A stretch of DNA of 64,000 nucleotides from Maricaulis parjimensis (GCF_016817355.1 NZ_JADOTT010000004.1:62001-126000); one strand, 5' to 3'. Shown: positions 36,301 through 44,485, numbered from the stretch's first letter. Made by a program: numbers and translations. Notes: a model not told the origin generated them from the letters alone.

Positions 36301-36518
36301 GACACGCGTTCAACAGGCCCCATATCCGGGCTGAGCGGGATAAGCGCCTCGAAACTGAGCGGGTCCTCGAGCTGGATGGCCCCACCCATCATCGCTTTCT
36401 CATCGAGCGACGGGTAACGCGATTGGGTCCAGAAAAAGATGGCGAGCACCGCCACCAGAATGGCCGCAAACAGCAGACGCGCGGATGTTCCGCGTTTAAT
36501 GAGATTACCTGCCTGCAC
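33399..36518 (-). CDS. ArsP-like permease fused to FG-GAP/VCBS repeats and ASPIC_UnbV domain
   Basis: A 1039-residue fusion. Residues 1-370 are a multi-span permease: an N-terminal span at about 13-30, then spans around 88-105, 116-175, 180-198 and several to 370. A cysteine pair C129-V-N-C132 sits in GVCVNCAAPIAKGLYQGG, in the place of the CSC-type motif of ArsP/DUF318 permeases. After a linker, residues 460-1039 hold at least six calcium-binding Dx[DN]xDG repeats (GDIDGDGDTDL, VDIDNDGWRDL, GDVDRDGDLDL, GDFDNDGWQDL, VDIDQDGDLDV). A cysteine-rich insert and a C-terminal ASPIC_UnbV-like unit (GGGFMSFDAPIAHFGLGDADQ) complete it. Start GTG 36518, with GGGAG seven bases upstream. 39 bp after gspK. 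Role unknown; the ectodomain is probably periplasmic. Confidence 0.85.
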   Translation of the reverse strand: MQAGNLIKRGTSARLLFAAILVAVLAIFFWTQSRYPSLDEKAMMGGAIQLEDPLSFEALIPLSPDMGPVERVSVSTVNWIDTNKKGMTFGVLFGSAFLTLLGYLRRRHFAGPFANSLYGMFLGAPLGVCVNCAAPIAKGLYQGGSRAETTLSAMVASPTLNVVVLTMAFSLLPFYIAVTKVALSLGVILVAVPIICRFIPEEKLLHSVKKTGPSPIPPMLAADAEDSVDDGSLPRSFIEFLRDFARNLWFIVRTTLPLMLLAGFLGALAASFLPAGAIASWDFGPLQAAIAAIVGTFFPVPIGFDVVLSGALLNGGASHGMIMTLVFCLGSFSIYSFFVVSTSIGWRAGFILGGTIMVLGFLAGLGADGWHRYQTERALRILTEDFAQTDIQTDLTDLAQTVDADVPVASGQSETSGASLTVQRTPFQTSTGLGADGFTRIEAAELGIDHPIEFSFADMWPPFWEGRSLSSGDIDGDGDTDLVYASTHNGLYIYANDGSGRFEPVVLDLGQVAHLPVFNAVLVDIDNDGWRDLFLTTYRRGLYILPNENGRFNPDGLRQVTNRDDAILALSASFGDVDRDGDLDLALGNWAAGWYRRVPGEESRNRIVFNTEEGLTGDAFLDLPGIPGETLSILFSDMNQDGALDLLVANDFEVPDYFYLGNGEGGFEAITRQSGLIPETTTTTMSLTTADLDNSGRYSIYAAQIAGRASGISNRLHMQPIERYCDGIQDETARETCQLNMDIKRWYRPGNSLDPSYASRCATLNEPYRSECQGMLVKDIAIQNQNPALCELIPVGQERARAYCDIHFMPSRPMTPEEQDAAIPQILARNVLLEPVGDGRYAETAGDRGLEVGGWSWDVSTGDFDNDGWQDLYIVNGTWVPNEVTPSNIFLRNQGGGQFEEETAAWGLDDYLITAAANLVDIDQDGDLDVFTVPVNGPPIAFINNQTGQNALSVSLEDHVGNRDGIGARLELRQGETRQVRELQIGGGFMSFDAPIAHFGLGDADQADSLTIIWADGSTTQISDNLTAGANYHIIRRSR

Positions 36519-36557
36519 GTTCCAACTCCCCCAACCCGGCGTCCCCAGCCGTGACCT

Positions 36558-37376
36558 TTAATGCCATGCGTCCGGTTGCGTATCCAGAGCAGACATGGCC
36601 TCTTCTCCACAGCTTCCGGACAAAGGCCGGTCAACGCCGAAACTGACCCACTCAAAAGGCCGGTCCTGCCCCCTGGCAAAGAGCGCAAGCCCGGTCATGC
36701 TTTCAACGCGCCCGCCCCTTCCCGTCACTCGGGCCCGAAAAACGGTTCGCATACCGTCCATGGTCAGGGCTTCAGCCCCTTGCAGGTCATCCAGTTCCGG
36801 CATGCGAGTCGCTCCAAGCGCGGTCACATAAGGCCGCACACACGCCAGTCTTTGCGGATTGACACCAGCCACGCGTCCCAATTCCTCGACACTGACAAAA
36901 GGACGGTTCTGAGGGGCGTGATCGCCGTCACTGCCTTCGAAGCCGAGCGCGCGAGGCAGCGTGTCCGGGTCCCGCCAATCGAGAATATGGTCCGCCAATC
37001 GCCGGGCGGCCGTCTCCGACTCGCCCAGACGGATCCACAACGCCATCCAGTCCTCATCATTGGCCAGATTGATATCCAGCAGGGTTTGGGAGGGCGAAAG
37101 ATCCACAAGAACCGTCTGCCCCGCCACGCTGATCGTGCGGGGAAACTCGGCGAGCGCTGTGCGACCGATCAAGGCCGTATCAAACGCCGCAATATCCAGC
37201 GCAGAGCGGAGGATTTCACGCGTCTGTGCCGCCTCCCGTTCAAACCGCGCAACCCGAATCTGCGACTGCACCAGCACGGTCACAGCCAAAAGGATCACGG
37301 AGAGCAAGAGGCTCAGCCAGAGGACAATCAAAAGGGCGGACCCCCGGCTTCGGGATATCCGGGCCGGGCCGATCAT
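36558..37376 (-). CDS. gspK: Type II secretion minor pseudopilin GspK
   Basis: Largest minor pseudopilin, thought to cap the pseudopilus tip. It has 272 residues. The prepilin-like leader SRGSALLIVLWLSLLLS lacks the usual glutamate at mature position 5, which is normal for GspK. The alpha-helix and the GspK-type body follow: LLDINLANDEDWMALW, DHILDWRDPDTLPR and RVAGVNPQRLACVRPYV. Its ATG follows the gspD stop with no gap (TAGATG). Last gsp gene of the operon. Confidence 0.9.
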   Translation of the reverse strand: MIGPARISRSRGSALLIVLWLSLLLSVILLAVTVLVQSQIRVARFEREAAQTREILRSALDIAAFDTALIGRTALAEFPRTISVAGQTVLVDLSPSQTLLDINLANDEDWMALWIRLGESETAARRLADHILDWRDPDTLPRALGFEGSDGDHAPQNRPFVSVEELGRVAGVNPQRLACVRPYVTALGATRMPELDDLQGAEALTMDGMRTVFRARVTGRGGRVESMTGLALFARGQDRPFEWVSFGVDRPLSGSCGEEAMSALDTQPDAWH

Positions 37377-39437
37377 CTAGTCGAACAGATCCTGTTGCCG
37401 CGCTTCGAGCGCTTCCAGCTCGCGCCGCAAATGCTGGAGCGCGGCAGCCGCGTCATCATCATTGTTGATAATCCGCGGCGTCAGAAAGATAACAAGTTCA
37501 CTACGTTCACTGGACATCTGGCGATTGCGGAAGGCATTGCCCAGTCCCGGAACCCGGCTGATCAGCGGGATGGCGGCTTCATTGTCGGAGCGCGTCTCCC
37601 GGATCAGGCCACCCAGCGCAATCGTGTTGGCACTACGCACGGCGACCGTGCTCGTGAATTCCAGTTTCTGGATGGTCGGTGAGTCGATCCCCGATGTCGT
37701 GGTCGGTCTAACCGTGGACACTTCCTGGTTTACATCCAGGACGACCAACCCGCTGGCATTGATCCGCGGCGTGACCTCCAGGATCACGCCCGTCTCGCGC
37801 AATTCGATCGAGGAAACGAGCGGGGCATTGTTCTCGGCAACAGAGGTGGCCGTCTGCGTCACGATCGGCACTTCGTCGCCGACCTGGAGGTGCGCGGTCT
37901 GATTGTTCTGGACCATGATCGACGGAGCCGACAACACGGTCACGTCCGTGATCGAATTGAGTGCGCTCAGCGTGGCCTGGAAATTGGTCCCCGTGAACGC
38001 ATAGTTGAAGCCCGGATAGACCGGTGTGTTCGTGCCGGATTCATTGTCGATGAAACTGGTGACGGAATCCCCTTCCCCGCTCTGGGATTCAAAGAACCAG
38101 CGCACACCGAAATCCAGCCCATCCACCAGCCGGACTTCCGCGATGGTCGCCTCGATCAGAACCTGGGGCGGCATGACATCCATCCGCTCTACCAGTTCAA
38201 TGATTTCGCGATATTCCTGGTCCGTCGCGCGGATGATCAGGGCATTGTTCAACAGATCCGGAATGATGGCGAGACGCCCTTCTTCCTCGGAATCCCCCGC
38301 TCCTGGCGCCTGGTCGTCACCGGCAAATCTCGGTTCAGCGCCATTCTGCGAACCTGCTGCGCTGCCGGCGAAGGCGGCTGAAATCTGGGAAGCCAGCGTC
38401 GCAGCCGGTGCATTGCGCGCCACGTAATAGCGCAGCCGGCGCGTATCACCGCCCGAAGGACGGTCAAAGCGTTCGATGAAATCCTGAACCTGATTGAAAT
38501 GGCCACGGTCACGTGTGGTCACGAAGAGAAGGTTGAGACGCGGCAAGGCAATGGTCCGCGCTGCATTGCGAGACACGCCCAGACCTTCCAGCACCGCATC
38601 CACTTCCGTCTTCGCCGTTTGCGCATTCACATAGCGAAGCTCAAACATGCCGAAGACGCGATTGGTGAGGAAAGGCCGGTCAAAGGTTCGAATGGCACTT
38701 TCCGCAGACTGGACCTCACTGCCCGGTCCCGCCAGCACGATGACACCGGCCTCATCCAACGGAATGGCCTCCAACTGGTCCGTCAGAAAGGGATCGATCA
38801 GCAAGAGGATGGATGACGGATCGGTATTGACGACCGGAACGATCCGGCCGCCATAACCCAGCTGGCCGGACTGGGTCGGCAGATTGGGCTGCGCCGTATC
38901 CGCGCGCGTCAAAAGATAACCGGTTTCCCGTTCGATCAGGGCCAGACCGGATTCAGCGAGCACGGCTTCCAGCGCCGACAGAGCGACCGGAACGGCGGCG
39001 GGCTCCTGAGAGGTCAGGGTGATCCGGCCGCCCACCCCGTCCGACACCATGACGGTCTCGCCAAGCGCCTCTTCCACAATCGTGCGGACAGCTTCGACCA
39101 CCGGTGCGTCCACGAAATTCAGACGCAGCGTCCGGTTGGGATCGGCGCTCCGGCCGGCTGTCGCAGCCAGACGTGGTCCGTTCGACTGCTCGAAATAGAC
39201 CAGACGATCCGCGCCACCCTCATCAACCTGCGCCTGACTGTTTGCGGTTTCCGAAGTGTCGGCAGTCTGGCTCTGAGCACTGGAACTGGTCGCCGCTGCC
39301 CCGGCTCGATCGGCCTCGGCTTGCGGATAGCGATCCGCGTGAATCCGGCTGGCATCCGGCACCAGGGTTTCACAACCCGAAAGGGCAAGGCTGGCGGCCA
39401 TCACTGAGACCGAAAGCATGAAACTGCGAAACACCAT
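37377..39437 (-). CDS. gspD: Type II secretion outer-membrane secretin GspD, predicted lipoprotein
   Basis: Forms the outer-membrane gate. A 686-residue protein beginning at ATG 39437 (GGGGAA nine bases before). The signal sequence ends LALSGC, so C22 is a probable lipidated cysteine with Glu at +2. N0 (residues near 95-170, LRLNFVDAPVVEAVRTI), N1-N3 domains with FELRYVNAQTAKTEVDAVL, and the secretin core near 500-650 (VGDEVPIVTQTAT, SSIELRETGVILEVTPRIN, PLISRVPGLGNAFR) are visible. The ORF extends to TTG 39482, overlapping gspC, but that start is less likely. Lipidated secretins are known in some systems that need no separate pilotin. Confidence 0.93.
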   Translation of the reverse strand: MVFRSFMLSVSVMAASLALSGCETLVPDASRIHADRYPQAEADRAGAAATSSSAQSQTADTSETANSQAQVDEGGADRLVYFEQSNGPRLAATAGRSADPNRTLRLNFVDAPVVEAVRTIVEEALGETVMVSDGVGGRITLTSQEPAAVPVALSALEAVLAESGLALIERETGYLLTRADTAQPNLPTQSGQLGYGGRIVPVVNTDPSSILLLIDPFLTDQLEAIPLDEAGVIVLAGPGSEVQSAESAIRTFDRPFLTNRVFGMFELRYVNAQTAKTEVDAVLEGLGVSRNAARTIALPRLNLLFVTTRDRGHFNQVQDFIERFDRPSGGDTRRLRYYVARNAPAATLASQISAAFAGSAAGSQNGAEPRFAGDDQAPGAGDSEEEGRLAIIPDLLNNALIIRATDQEYREIIELVERMDVMPPQVLIEATIAEVRLVDGLDFGVRWFFESQSGEGDSVTSFIDNESGTNTPVYPGFNYAFTGTNFQATLSALNSITDVTVLSAPSIMVQNNQTAHLQVGDEVPIVTQTATSVAENNAPLVSSIELRETGVILEVTPRINASGLVVLDVNQEVSTVRPTTTSGIDSPTIQKLEFTSTVAVRSANTIALGGLIRETRSDNEAAIPLISRVPGLGNAFRNRQMSSERSELVIFLTPRIINNDDDAAAALQHLRRELEALEARQQDLFD

Positions 39438-39465
39438 CACCGGATTCCCCGTATCCGCAACCTGG

Positions 39466-39882
39466 TCAGCGATTGAGCTCAAAGCTGCGCTGATCCCCGT
39501 CTAGGGCGAATACTACCCTGTCTGCAAGGATTTGCACCAATTCATACCCGTTCAGCCAGTCGCCGACTTCCAGCGTATGGCTTTCGCCGTTCCCGGCCAT
39601 CAGCGCCCATTGCGCATCGCCGGTTTCAACCAGACCGATCAATTCAAACCCGGCGAGCGGGTCCCGGTCCTGTGTGACCGTACGAACCGGCCGTTCCGCC
39701 CTGGCAATGCGTCCGGACAGGGCCGGAATCCAGTCACCGGCAACAGGCCCGGTGACAGGCTGCCCCTGCAAGACTGGCTGGTCAGCAAGGTCAGCACGAG
39801 ATGCCGGCCAAACACCGGCAATGACAATCGCCAGCGAACCGGCCGCCAGAATGCCTGTCAGAAGGTCAGCGGTCCTGGGCAT
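39466..39882 (-). CDS. gspC: Type II secretion inner-membrane protein GspC, short
   Basis: GspC links the inner-membrane platform to the secretin. This copy is only 138 residues: an N-terminal span (LLTGILAAGSLAIVIAGVW), a Pro/Asp linker and one HR domain (FELIGLVETGDAQWALMAGNGESHTLEVGDWLNGYELVQ split by a few residues). It stops there, with no PDZ or coiled-coil domain. ATG 39882 is chosen because GGAGG lies six bases upstream. It overlaps the gspM end. Assignment rests on the HR domain and position before gspD. Confidence 0.8.
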   Translation of the reverse strand: MPRTADLLTGILAAGSLAIVIAGVWPASRADLADQPVLQGQPVTGPVAGDWIPALSGRIARAERPVRTVTQDRDPLAGFELIGLVETGDAQWALMAGNGESHTLEVGDWLNGYELVQILADRVVFALDGDQRSFELNR

Positions 39883-40438
39883 CATCCACCTCCGCGCTGA
39901 CAAGGCGAAACTCCAAATCGATTTGGACCTGCCCGGGTTCCGGGTGGGCATTGAGGTCAAACCGGACGGTATCCAAGCCTGCCAGATCCGGACGGGATAA
40001 CAGGGTCAGGATCAGATCCGAATTCCCCTGCATCCGCAACAGGAAGCGGTCTTCCCGCCAGCCATCACCCAATTCATCCTCGATGACCGGACCAGCCGAC
40101 ATCACTTGAATTCCGGCTTCATCCAGAGCGCGGACCAGGGTCTCCATTTGTCCAGCGAAGCGGCTGCGGGCTGCGACCGGGTTCCTTGCGGCCTGAAGGT
40201 CGAAATCCGTGGCCGCGGAAATCCCGGCGCGCGATTGCAGCTCGTCCCAATTTTCCTGGATGCGCGCCTCCAGTATCCCGGCCTCCGCGGACTGGCGAGC
40301 CAGACTATCATACTGGACCAGCATGTTCACAAAGAGCCCGGCAAGCGGAACGACCAGGCCAAGTGCAACACCGAGAACCAGACTCCAGGCAATCAGGGGC
40401 CGCGCAGCGTGCGGCAGTGTGGCGAGAGGCAATCTCAT
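39866..40438 (-). CDS. gspM: Type II secretion inner-membrane protein GspM
   Basis: Partner of GspL in the inner-membrane platform. It has 190 residues: one N-terminal span (LIAWSLVLGVALGLVVPLAGLFV), a coiled-coil stretch with YDSLARQSAEAGILEARIQENW, and a small ferredoxin-like domain (FLLRMQGNSDLILTLLSRPD). Sequence similarity in this family is weak, so the call leans on topology and on the ATGA overlap with gspL and the overlap with gspC. Confidence 0.78.
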   Translation of the reverse strand: MRLPLATLPHAARPLIAWSLVLGVALGLVVPLAGLFVNMLVQYDSLARQSAEAGILEARIQENWDELQSRAGISAATDFDLQAARNPVAARSRFAGQMETLVRALDEAGIQVMSAGPVIEDELGDGWREDRFLLRMQGNSDLILTLLSRPDLAGLDTVRFDLNAHPEPGQVQIDLEFRLVSAEVDDAQDR

Positions 40439-41382
40439 GGTTCGCCCTCGCCGGTCTGAAGTGTCTGTGTGGTCGCTTGTAGCGCTTCGCCTTCACCCCG
40501 TGAGAGCAGCAGTTCCAACGAGCCGGCATGCCCCAGACGCGCGCGTTCAAGCCTCTGCTCCTCCGCCAGCGCATCAGGCAGTGTGGCCAAAGCCGACATG
40601 ACATCGCCCAGATAAACCGGCTCACCGGCCAGTTCGCGCGCCGACTCAATCCGGTCCAGCAACTCGCTTTCACCTCTCAGGACCCGAATGCGTTCAAGCT
40701 GGCCACCGCGATCGGCCAGGGCTGCATCGGCGGAGCGCTCGAAACGGTCTGACCAGACCAGAAGCGCAGCCAGGGCAAGCAGATAAACCAATCCGAATTT
40801 CAAGAGACCGGATGCGGGCCGGTGACCACCCTTGCTAAAGACATACCGGCTCTCGCCGCGCGGTCCGAGCTCACCGGCAAGTTCCCAGCACACCCCAGGC
40901 TGGAACCCATCGACCAACGCGGATAGCTGCGCTTGCCGCGCAATCCTGAGCGAAACGGGGACACGCGCCTCAGCGTCCAGTTCATCAACCTCGAACGCGT
41001 AAACACCCTGCCCGTCCGCCAACGGCATGAACCGGTCCTGCCGCAAGTCCAAAGCCTCACGCCCCCGTCGCGCCGCCATCGCCGACAAGGTAAGGTCCGT
41101 GCGGAACTGAAAGGCCTCAGCAAGCACCAAGACCTGACGGGGCAGAGCGGCAACCGTCCTGTTGTCGGCAGGCCGGATCCGGCTTTGCCCCATCCAGGAT
41201 ATCTCACGAATGCCGATTGCGTTGCGCGTGCCATCCTCGCCCACGGACCAAAGACCGGCATCGAGCCGCCAACCGAGGCCTTGCAGCCCCTCTGGCAATC
41301 CCGAGCGAACGACATCCAGCGCCCAACGCCAGATATCGGCACTTGCCTCTGCCAGCCTGGTTACCTGCGACTGCACACTCAA
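40435..41382 (-). CDS. gspL: Type II secretion inner-membrane protein GspL
   Basis: Bridges the GspE ATPase to the inner membrane. About 315 residues: an N-terminal cytoplasmic domain to about 215 that is shorter than the usual 240-270, one span (LLKFGLVYLLALAALLVWS), and a periplasmic helical/ferredoxin-like part. The likely start is TTG 41382, overlapping the gspJ stop (TTGA); TTG 41400 and GTG 41376 are also possible. Similarity is weak in this family; position between gspJ and gspM supports it. Confidence 0.75.
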   Translation of the reverse strand: MSVQSQVTRLAEASADIWRWALDVVRSGLPEGLQGLGWRLDAGLWSVGEDGTRNAIGIREISWMGQSRIRPADNRTVAALPRQVLVLAEAFQFRTDLTLSAMAARRGREALDLRQDRFMPLADGQGVYAFEVDELDAEARVPVSLRIARQAQLSALVDGFQPGVCWELAGELGPRGESRYVFSKGGHRPASGLLKFGLVYLLALAALLVWSDRFERSADAALADRGGQLERIRVLRGESELLDRIESARELAGEPVYLGDVMSALATLPDALAEEQRLERARLGHAGSLELLLSRGEGEALQATTQTLQTGEGEP

Positions 41383-41993
41383 AAATCCGCCCCCAAACAA
41401 ATCCCCTGCCCGGAATCATATTCGCAATCAACCGGCGCCTGTCCCCCGACGAGGGCTTCGATCCTGCGTAACTGCCCGTCCTGCCTTGTCATGTCCAGTA
41501 CGACCAGTCTCGGCATCCATTCCCGGTCCCACTCATCCATCCAGACCGGCGCAAGCCCGTCGGCAGGGTCGCCGAAATAATGAAGGCGCAAGTCCTGGTT
41601 CGGCAGGGTGAAACGGGTCCGGAAGGCCGTGCCATCAGGATAGGGAGACACCGAAATTTCAACCCCGTCGGACTGGAGTGCAAGAACGGCCATATACAGT
41701 CCGTCATGCCCACGCGGACGGGTCAGGAAGCTGAGTTGGACACTGTCGCCCGCGAGCAGCTGGCCGTGCATGTCAGCGCTAGCCGTCTGGGCCTGCGCCA
41801 GCAACTCCCGCATACTCTCTTCCAGCGCAGCGTGCGTGTTTCGTACATCGACCCGTTCGGTCACACGCGTTTCTGCCTGGCTGGCAATACGGATAACCGG
41901 CAGCATAAGCGCGGCGATGGCCGCCAGGATTGCGCCTGCCATGAGAACTTCAAGCAGGGTGAATCCAGCCTCGTGATCAGACGCCCGCCTCAT
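41379..41993 (-). CDS. gspJ: Type II secretion minor pseudopilin GspJ
   Basis: Minor pseudopilin of the tip complex. It has 204 residues with a clear prepilin leader: EAG followed by FTLLEVLMAGAILAAIAALML, Glu at mature position 5. The body carries the GspJ-type beta-sheet (LSFLTRPRG, RLHYFGDPADG, RLVVLDMTRQDGQL). It overlaps gspI by ATGA and gspL by TTGA. Confidence 0.92.
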   Translation of the reverse strand: MRRASDHEAGFTLLEVLMAGAILAAIAALMLPVIRIASQAETRVTERVDVRNTHAALEESMRELLAQAQTASADMHGQLLAGDSVQLSFLTRPRGHDGLYMAVLALQSDGVEISVSPYPDGTAFRTRFTLPNQDLRLHYFGDPADGLAPVWMDEWDREWMPRLVVLDMTRQDGQLRRIEALVGGQAPVDCEYDSGQGICLGADF

Positions 41994-42394
41994 GGCTGCC
42001 CGCCCTCTTCCTGACCGATCGGCCCGGCCTCCAAAAAAACCAGGAACAGGGTGAAATCGGCGGAACCGGCATGCGGGCGCAGCAAGCGCGCTTGGCTGAG
42101 GGTTGCCCCCGTCAGCGGATCGACCGGCCGGTCATGGGGGGAAATGTCGATCTGCCAATCAGGATAGGCTTCGGCGATCTGAGCCGGGTCGATCCCTGCA
42201 CGAAGCCGCGCGGTAATATTGCGGGCCTCCAAAACGTCCTGACGGGCCATATCCGCGCGGTTGCTTCCACGCGCACTCAGTCCAAGCCCGCCCATGCCTG
42301 CCATGATGACCGCTGAGGCGATCGCTCCGGCCACAAGGACTTCGGTTAGGGCATAGCCGGACTGGCGGACTTGCCTTTCAGTCATTCCGGTCAT
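41990..42394 (-). CDS. gspI: Type II secretion minor pseudopilin GspI
   Basis: Minor pseudopilin, 134 residues, with leader QSG followed by YALTEVLVAGAIASAVIMAG, Glu5 present. The C-terminal part is short, as usual for GspI. ATG 42394 is preferred because GAGG lies six bases upstream; a later ATG at 42385 and the ORF start at 42421 are alternatives. It overlaps the gspH end. Confidence 0.87.
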   Translation of the reverse strand: MTGMTERQVRQSGYALTEVLVAGAIASAVIMAGMGGLGLSARGSNRADMARQDVLEARNITARLRAGIDPAQIAEAYPDWQIDISPHDRPVDPLTGATLSQARLLRPHAGSADFTLFLVFLEAGPIGQEEGGQP

Positions 42395-42878
42395 GCCGCA
42401 CCTCACCACTGATCGGGTCAAGCTGGATGGTCTGCCTCTGATCGCCCTGCGTCAGGACCAGGCGGAACAGGAAGAGCGGGATCCCCTGTTGGGGAATGGC
42501 GACGCTGGAAACCCGCTGCCACCCCTGCCCCTCGTCAAAGGCCAAGCTGGCTTCCACATCGGCAGGCCAGGCCATGAGCGCCTGTGCGTCGCCGTCCGTC
42601 CAGATCCGGTAACCTGTTTCCGTCACCTCGAGTTGGACATCAACGCCTTGCTGGACAGCATCACGGCGGGCACGCCGCAAATCCTGGGTCAGCCCAGCGG
42701 CCGTCCGCTCCAGGACATTCCCCTGAACGGCGCGGATGACAGCCAGCCCGGTAAAGCTTGCCAGAACCGCCATGATCGCCAGAACGATAAGGAGTTCGAA
42801 CAGCGTGAATCCCGAATTCCGGTCGTGGCCGCCAAGCGCCGGGCGACTAGCTGCGGGTGAGATCGCGATCTTCGCCAT
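42378..42878 (-). CDS. gspH: Type II secretion minor pseudopilin GspH
   Basis: Minor pseudopilin, 166 residues. Prepilin leader NSG followed by FTLFELLIVLAIMAVLASF, Glu5 present. GspH-type body with RRARRDAVQQGVDV and TETGYRIWTDG. ATG 42878 (GGGGGG just before it) overlaps the gspG end by 32 bases; the reading frame extends further to 42938, but the extra residues look untranslated. Confidence 0.9.
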   Translation of the reverse strand: MAKIAISPAASRPALGGHDRNSGFTLFELLIVLAIMAVLASFTGLAVIRAVQGNVLERTAAGLTQDLRRARRDAVQQGVDVQLEVTETGYRIWTDGDAQALMAWPADVEASLAFDEGQGWQRVSSVAIPQQGIPLFLFRLVLTQGDQRQTIQLDPISGEVRHDRND

Positions 42879-43275
42879 CACCCCCCACTTCCCCGTCCCT
42901 GCCGAGGGTCGACAGGATATAGCGTTCCGTCTGCGCATTCAGGGCATAGCCATAGGGACGCCCCCACGGATCGGTCAGCCCCGACACATTACTGAAATAG
43001 GGCCCTTGCCAGGCGGGATTATCCTCGGGAGCCTCGACCAGGGCGACGAGCCCCTCCTCGGCATCAGGGTATTGCCCCATGTCCAGATAATAGAGTTCCA
43101 GCGATGTTGCGATGGAGGCCATCTGGGCCTCTGCCACATCAACCTTGGAGCGTCCCACATAACCGATCACACGCGGCGCGACGATCGTTGCCAGCAAGGC
43201 AATGATGACCATCACCACAAGGATTTCAAACAGCGTGATACCGGCGTCCGAACTGCGTTGATTGACCTGTTTCAT
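42847..43275 (-). CDS. gspG: Type II secretion major pseudopilin GspG
   Basis: Main subunit of the pseudopilus, 142 residues. Leader DAG followed by ITLFEILVVMVIIALLATIVAP, Glu5 present; Ile rather than Phe at mature +1 is less common. The C-terminal calcium-loop region is clear: LDMGQYPDAEEGLVAL, DPWGRPYGYALN and STLGRDGEVGGDGEDRDL. ATG 43275 follows the gspF stop (TGATATG); the frame also has ATG 43293. GspG is the best conserved of the pseudopilins, and this one is unmistakable. Confidence 0.95.
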   Translation of the reverse strand: MKQVNQRSSDAGITLFEILVVMVIIALLATIVAPRVIGYVGRSKVDVAEAQMASIATSLELYYLDMGQYPDAEEGLVALVEAPEDNPAWQGPYFSNVSGLTDPWGRPYGYALNAQTERYILSTLGRDGEVGGDGEDRDLTRS

Positions 43276-43276
43276 A

Positions 43277-44485
43277 TCAGAAAACCGCTTCATTGAGACT
43301 GAGGACGCCGATGATGACCGAGGCGATCACGCCACCGATGCACAAGGCCAGTATGATGATCATGGCCGGACCGATCAATTCGACATAGGCCTTCAACCGT
43401 GCACGGACTTCGCGGTCATACAGGGCCGCCGCGCGCATCAGCATGGTATCGAGATGGCCGGTCTTTTCGCCCATTGAGATCAGTCGCAGGGCATCGTCCG
43501 GAAGAGCGCGAACCGCCTCAAGCGAGCTGGAATACACATCGCCTGCCCTCACCCGGTCGGCCGCACGGGCGTGGCGGGACCGCAGGCCGGCAGACTCAAT
43601 AGCCTCGCGTGCAATGGGCTCGGCCTTTGCCAGCGGTCGCCCGGCCGACAACAACAGGCCGAGCGCCTGACAATACCTTACGGAGTCCAGGCGCAATCGT
43701 ATCCAACCCCACGCGGGCAAGCGCGCCAGCAATTGGTCCACCTGGCCGGGAAACAGGCGGGCGGCCGCCTGGACCAGAACAGCAAGGCCCACGATACCGA
43801 CCGGGATCCAGACGCCCCAGCCCCGGATGAAGGCCCCCGCGGCGATCACGAAACCGGTCAGCCCCGGTGGTTCCGCACCGGCATCGGCAAACACCGTCTC
43901 GAAAGTTGGCAGGATGAAGTGGGCGAGAAACAGCAAAGTCCCCATGAAGACGACCAGAAGGATGGCCGGATAGACCAGCTGGCCGATGATCTCGCCCCGA
44001 AGATCAAGATCACGCTCCAATTGTTCAGCAAGATCCGTGAAATTTCGGGCCAGAAGTCCCGATTCCTCACCCGCCTCGGCGAGCGCGTAGACGGATCGCG
44101 GCAGGCCCGCCGGATCTTCCTTGACGGCTGTGCTGAGACTGTCCCCGCGGCGCACCCGGGCCTCCAGCCGGGCAATCACGGCTTTCAGGGCGGGCCGCTT
44201 TTCACGCTCACCCAAACTGGCCAATACATCCTTGAGCGGGAGCTCGGCCGACGCCAGATCGGCAATGCCACGTACGAGATCGACGGTTTCGCGTAAAGAC
44301 AGGGACCGGCGTTGCGCGCGAAAGCTGAATACACCCGTGGCGTTTGCGGGCTGCACCTTTACCGGGATGGCACCCAGGGTCCGGATCTGCTGCACCGCCT
44401 CCTGGCGGCTCGCTGCGGTGGCTTCGCCCCGGATGATCCGGCCGTCCGCCTGTTCTGCTGTATACCGCCAGACCTGCATCGTCAT
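43277..44485 (-). CDS. gspF: Type II secretion inner-membrane platform protein GspF
   Basis: Polytopic platform protein of the T2SF family, 402 residues. Two repeated cytoplasmic helical domains flank the membrane spans, e.g. VRGIADLASAELPLKDVLASL and CQALGLLLSAGRPLAKA, with PRSVYALAEAGEESGLLARN and LRLISMGEKTGHLDTML as the matching loop motifs. Start ATG 44485 overlaps the gspE stop as ATGA. Confidence 0.94.
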   Translation of the reverse strand: MTMQVWRYTAEQADGRIIRGEATAASRQEAVQQIRTLGAIPVKVQPANATGVFSFRAQRRSLSLRETVDLVRGIADLASAELPLKDVLASLGEREKRPALKAVIARLEARVRRGDSLSTAVKEDPAGLPRSVYALAEAGEESGLLARNFTDLAEQLERDLDLRGEIIGQLVYPAILLVVFMGTLLFLAHFILPTFETVFADAGAEPPGLTGFVIAAGAFIRGWGVWIPVGIVGLAVLVQAAARLFPGQVDQLLARLPAWGWIRLRLDSVRYCQALGLLLSAGRPLAKAEPIAREAIESAGLRSRHARAADRVRAGDVYSSSLEAVRALPDDALRLISMGEKTGHLDTMLMRAAALYDREVRARLKAYVELIGPAMIIILALCIGGVIASVIIGVLSLNEAVF

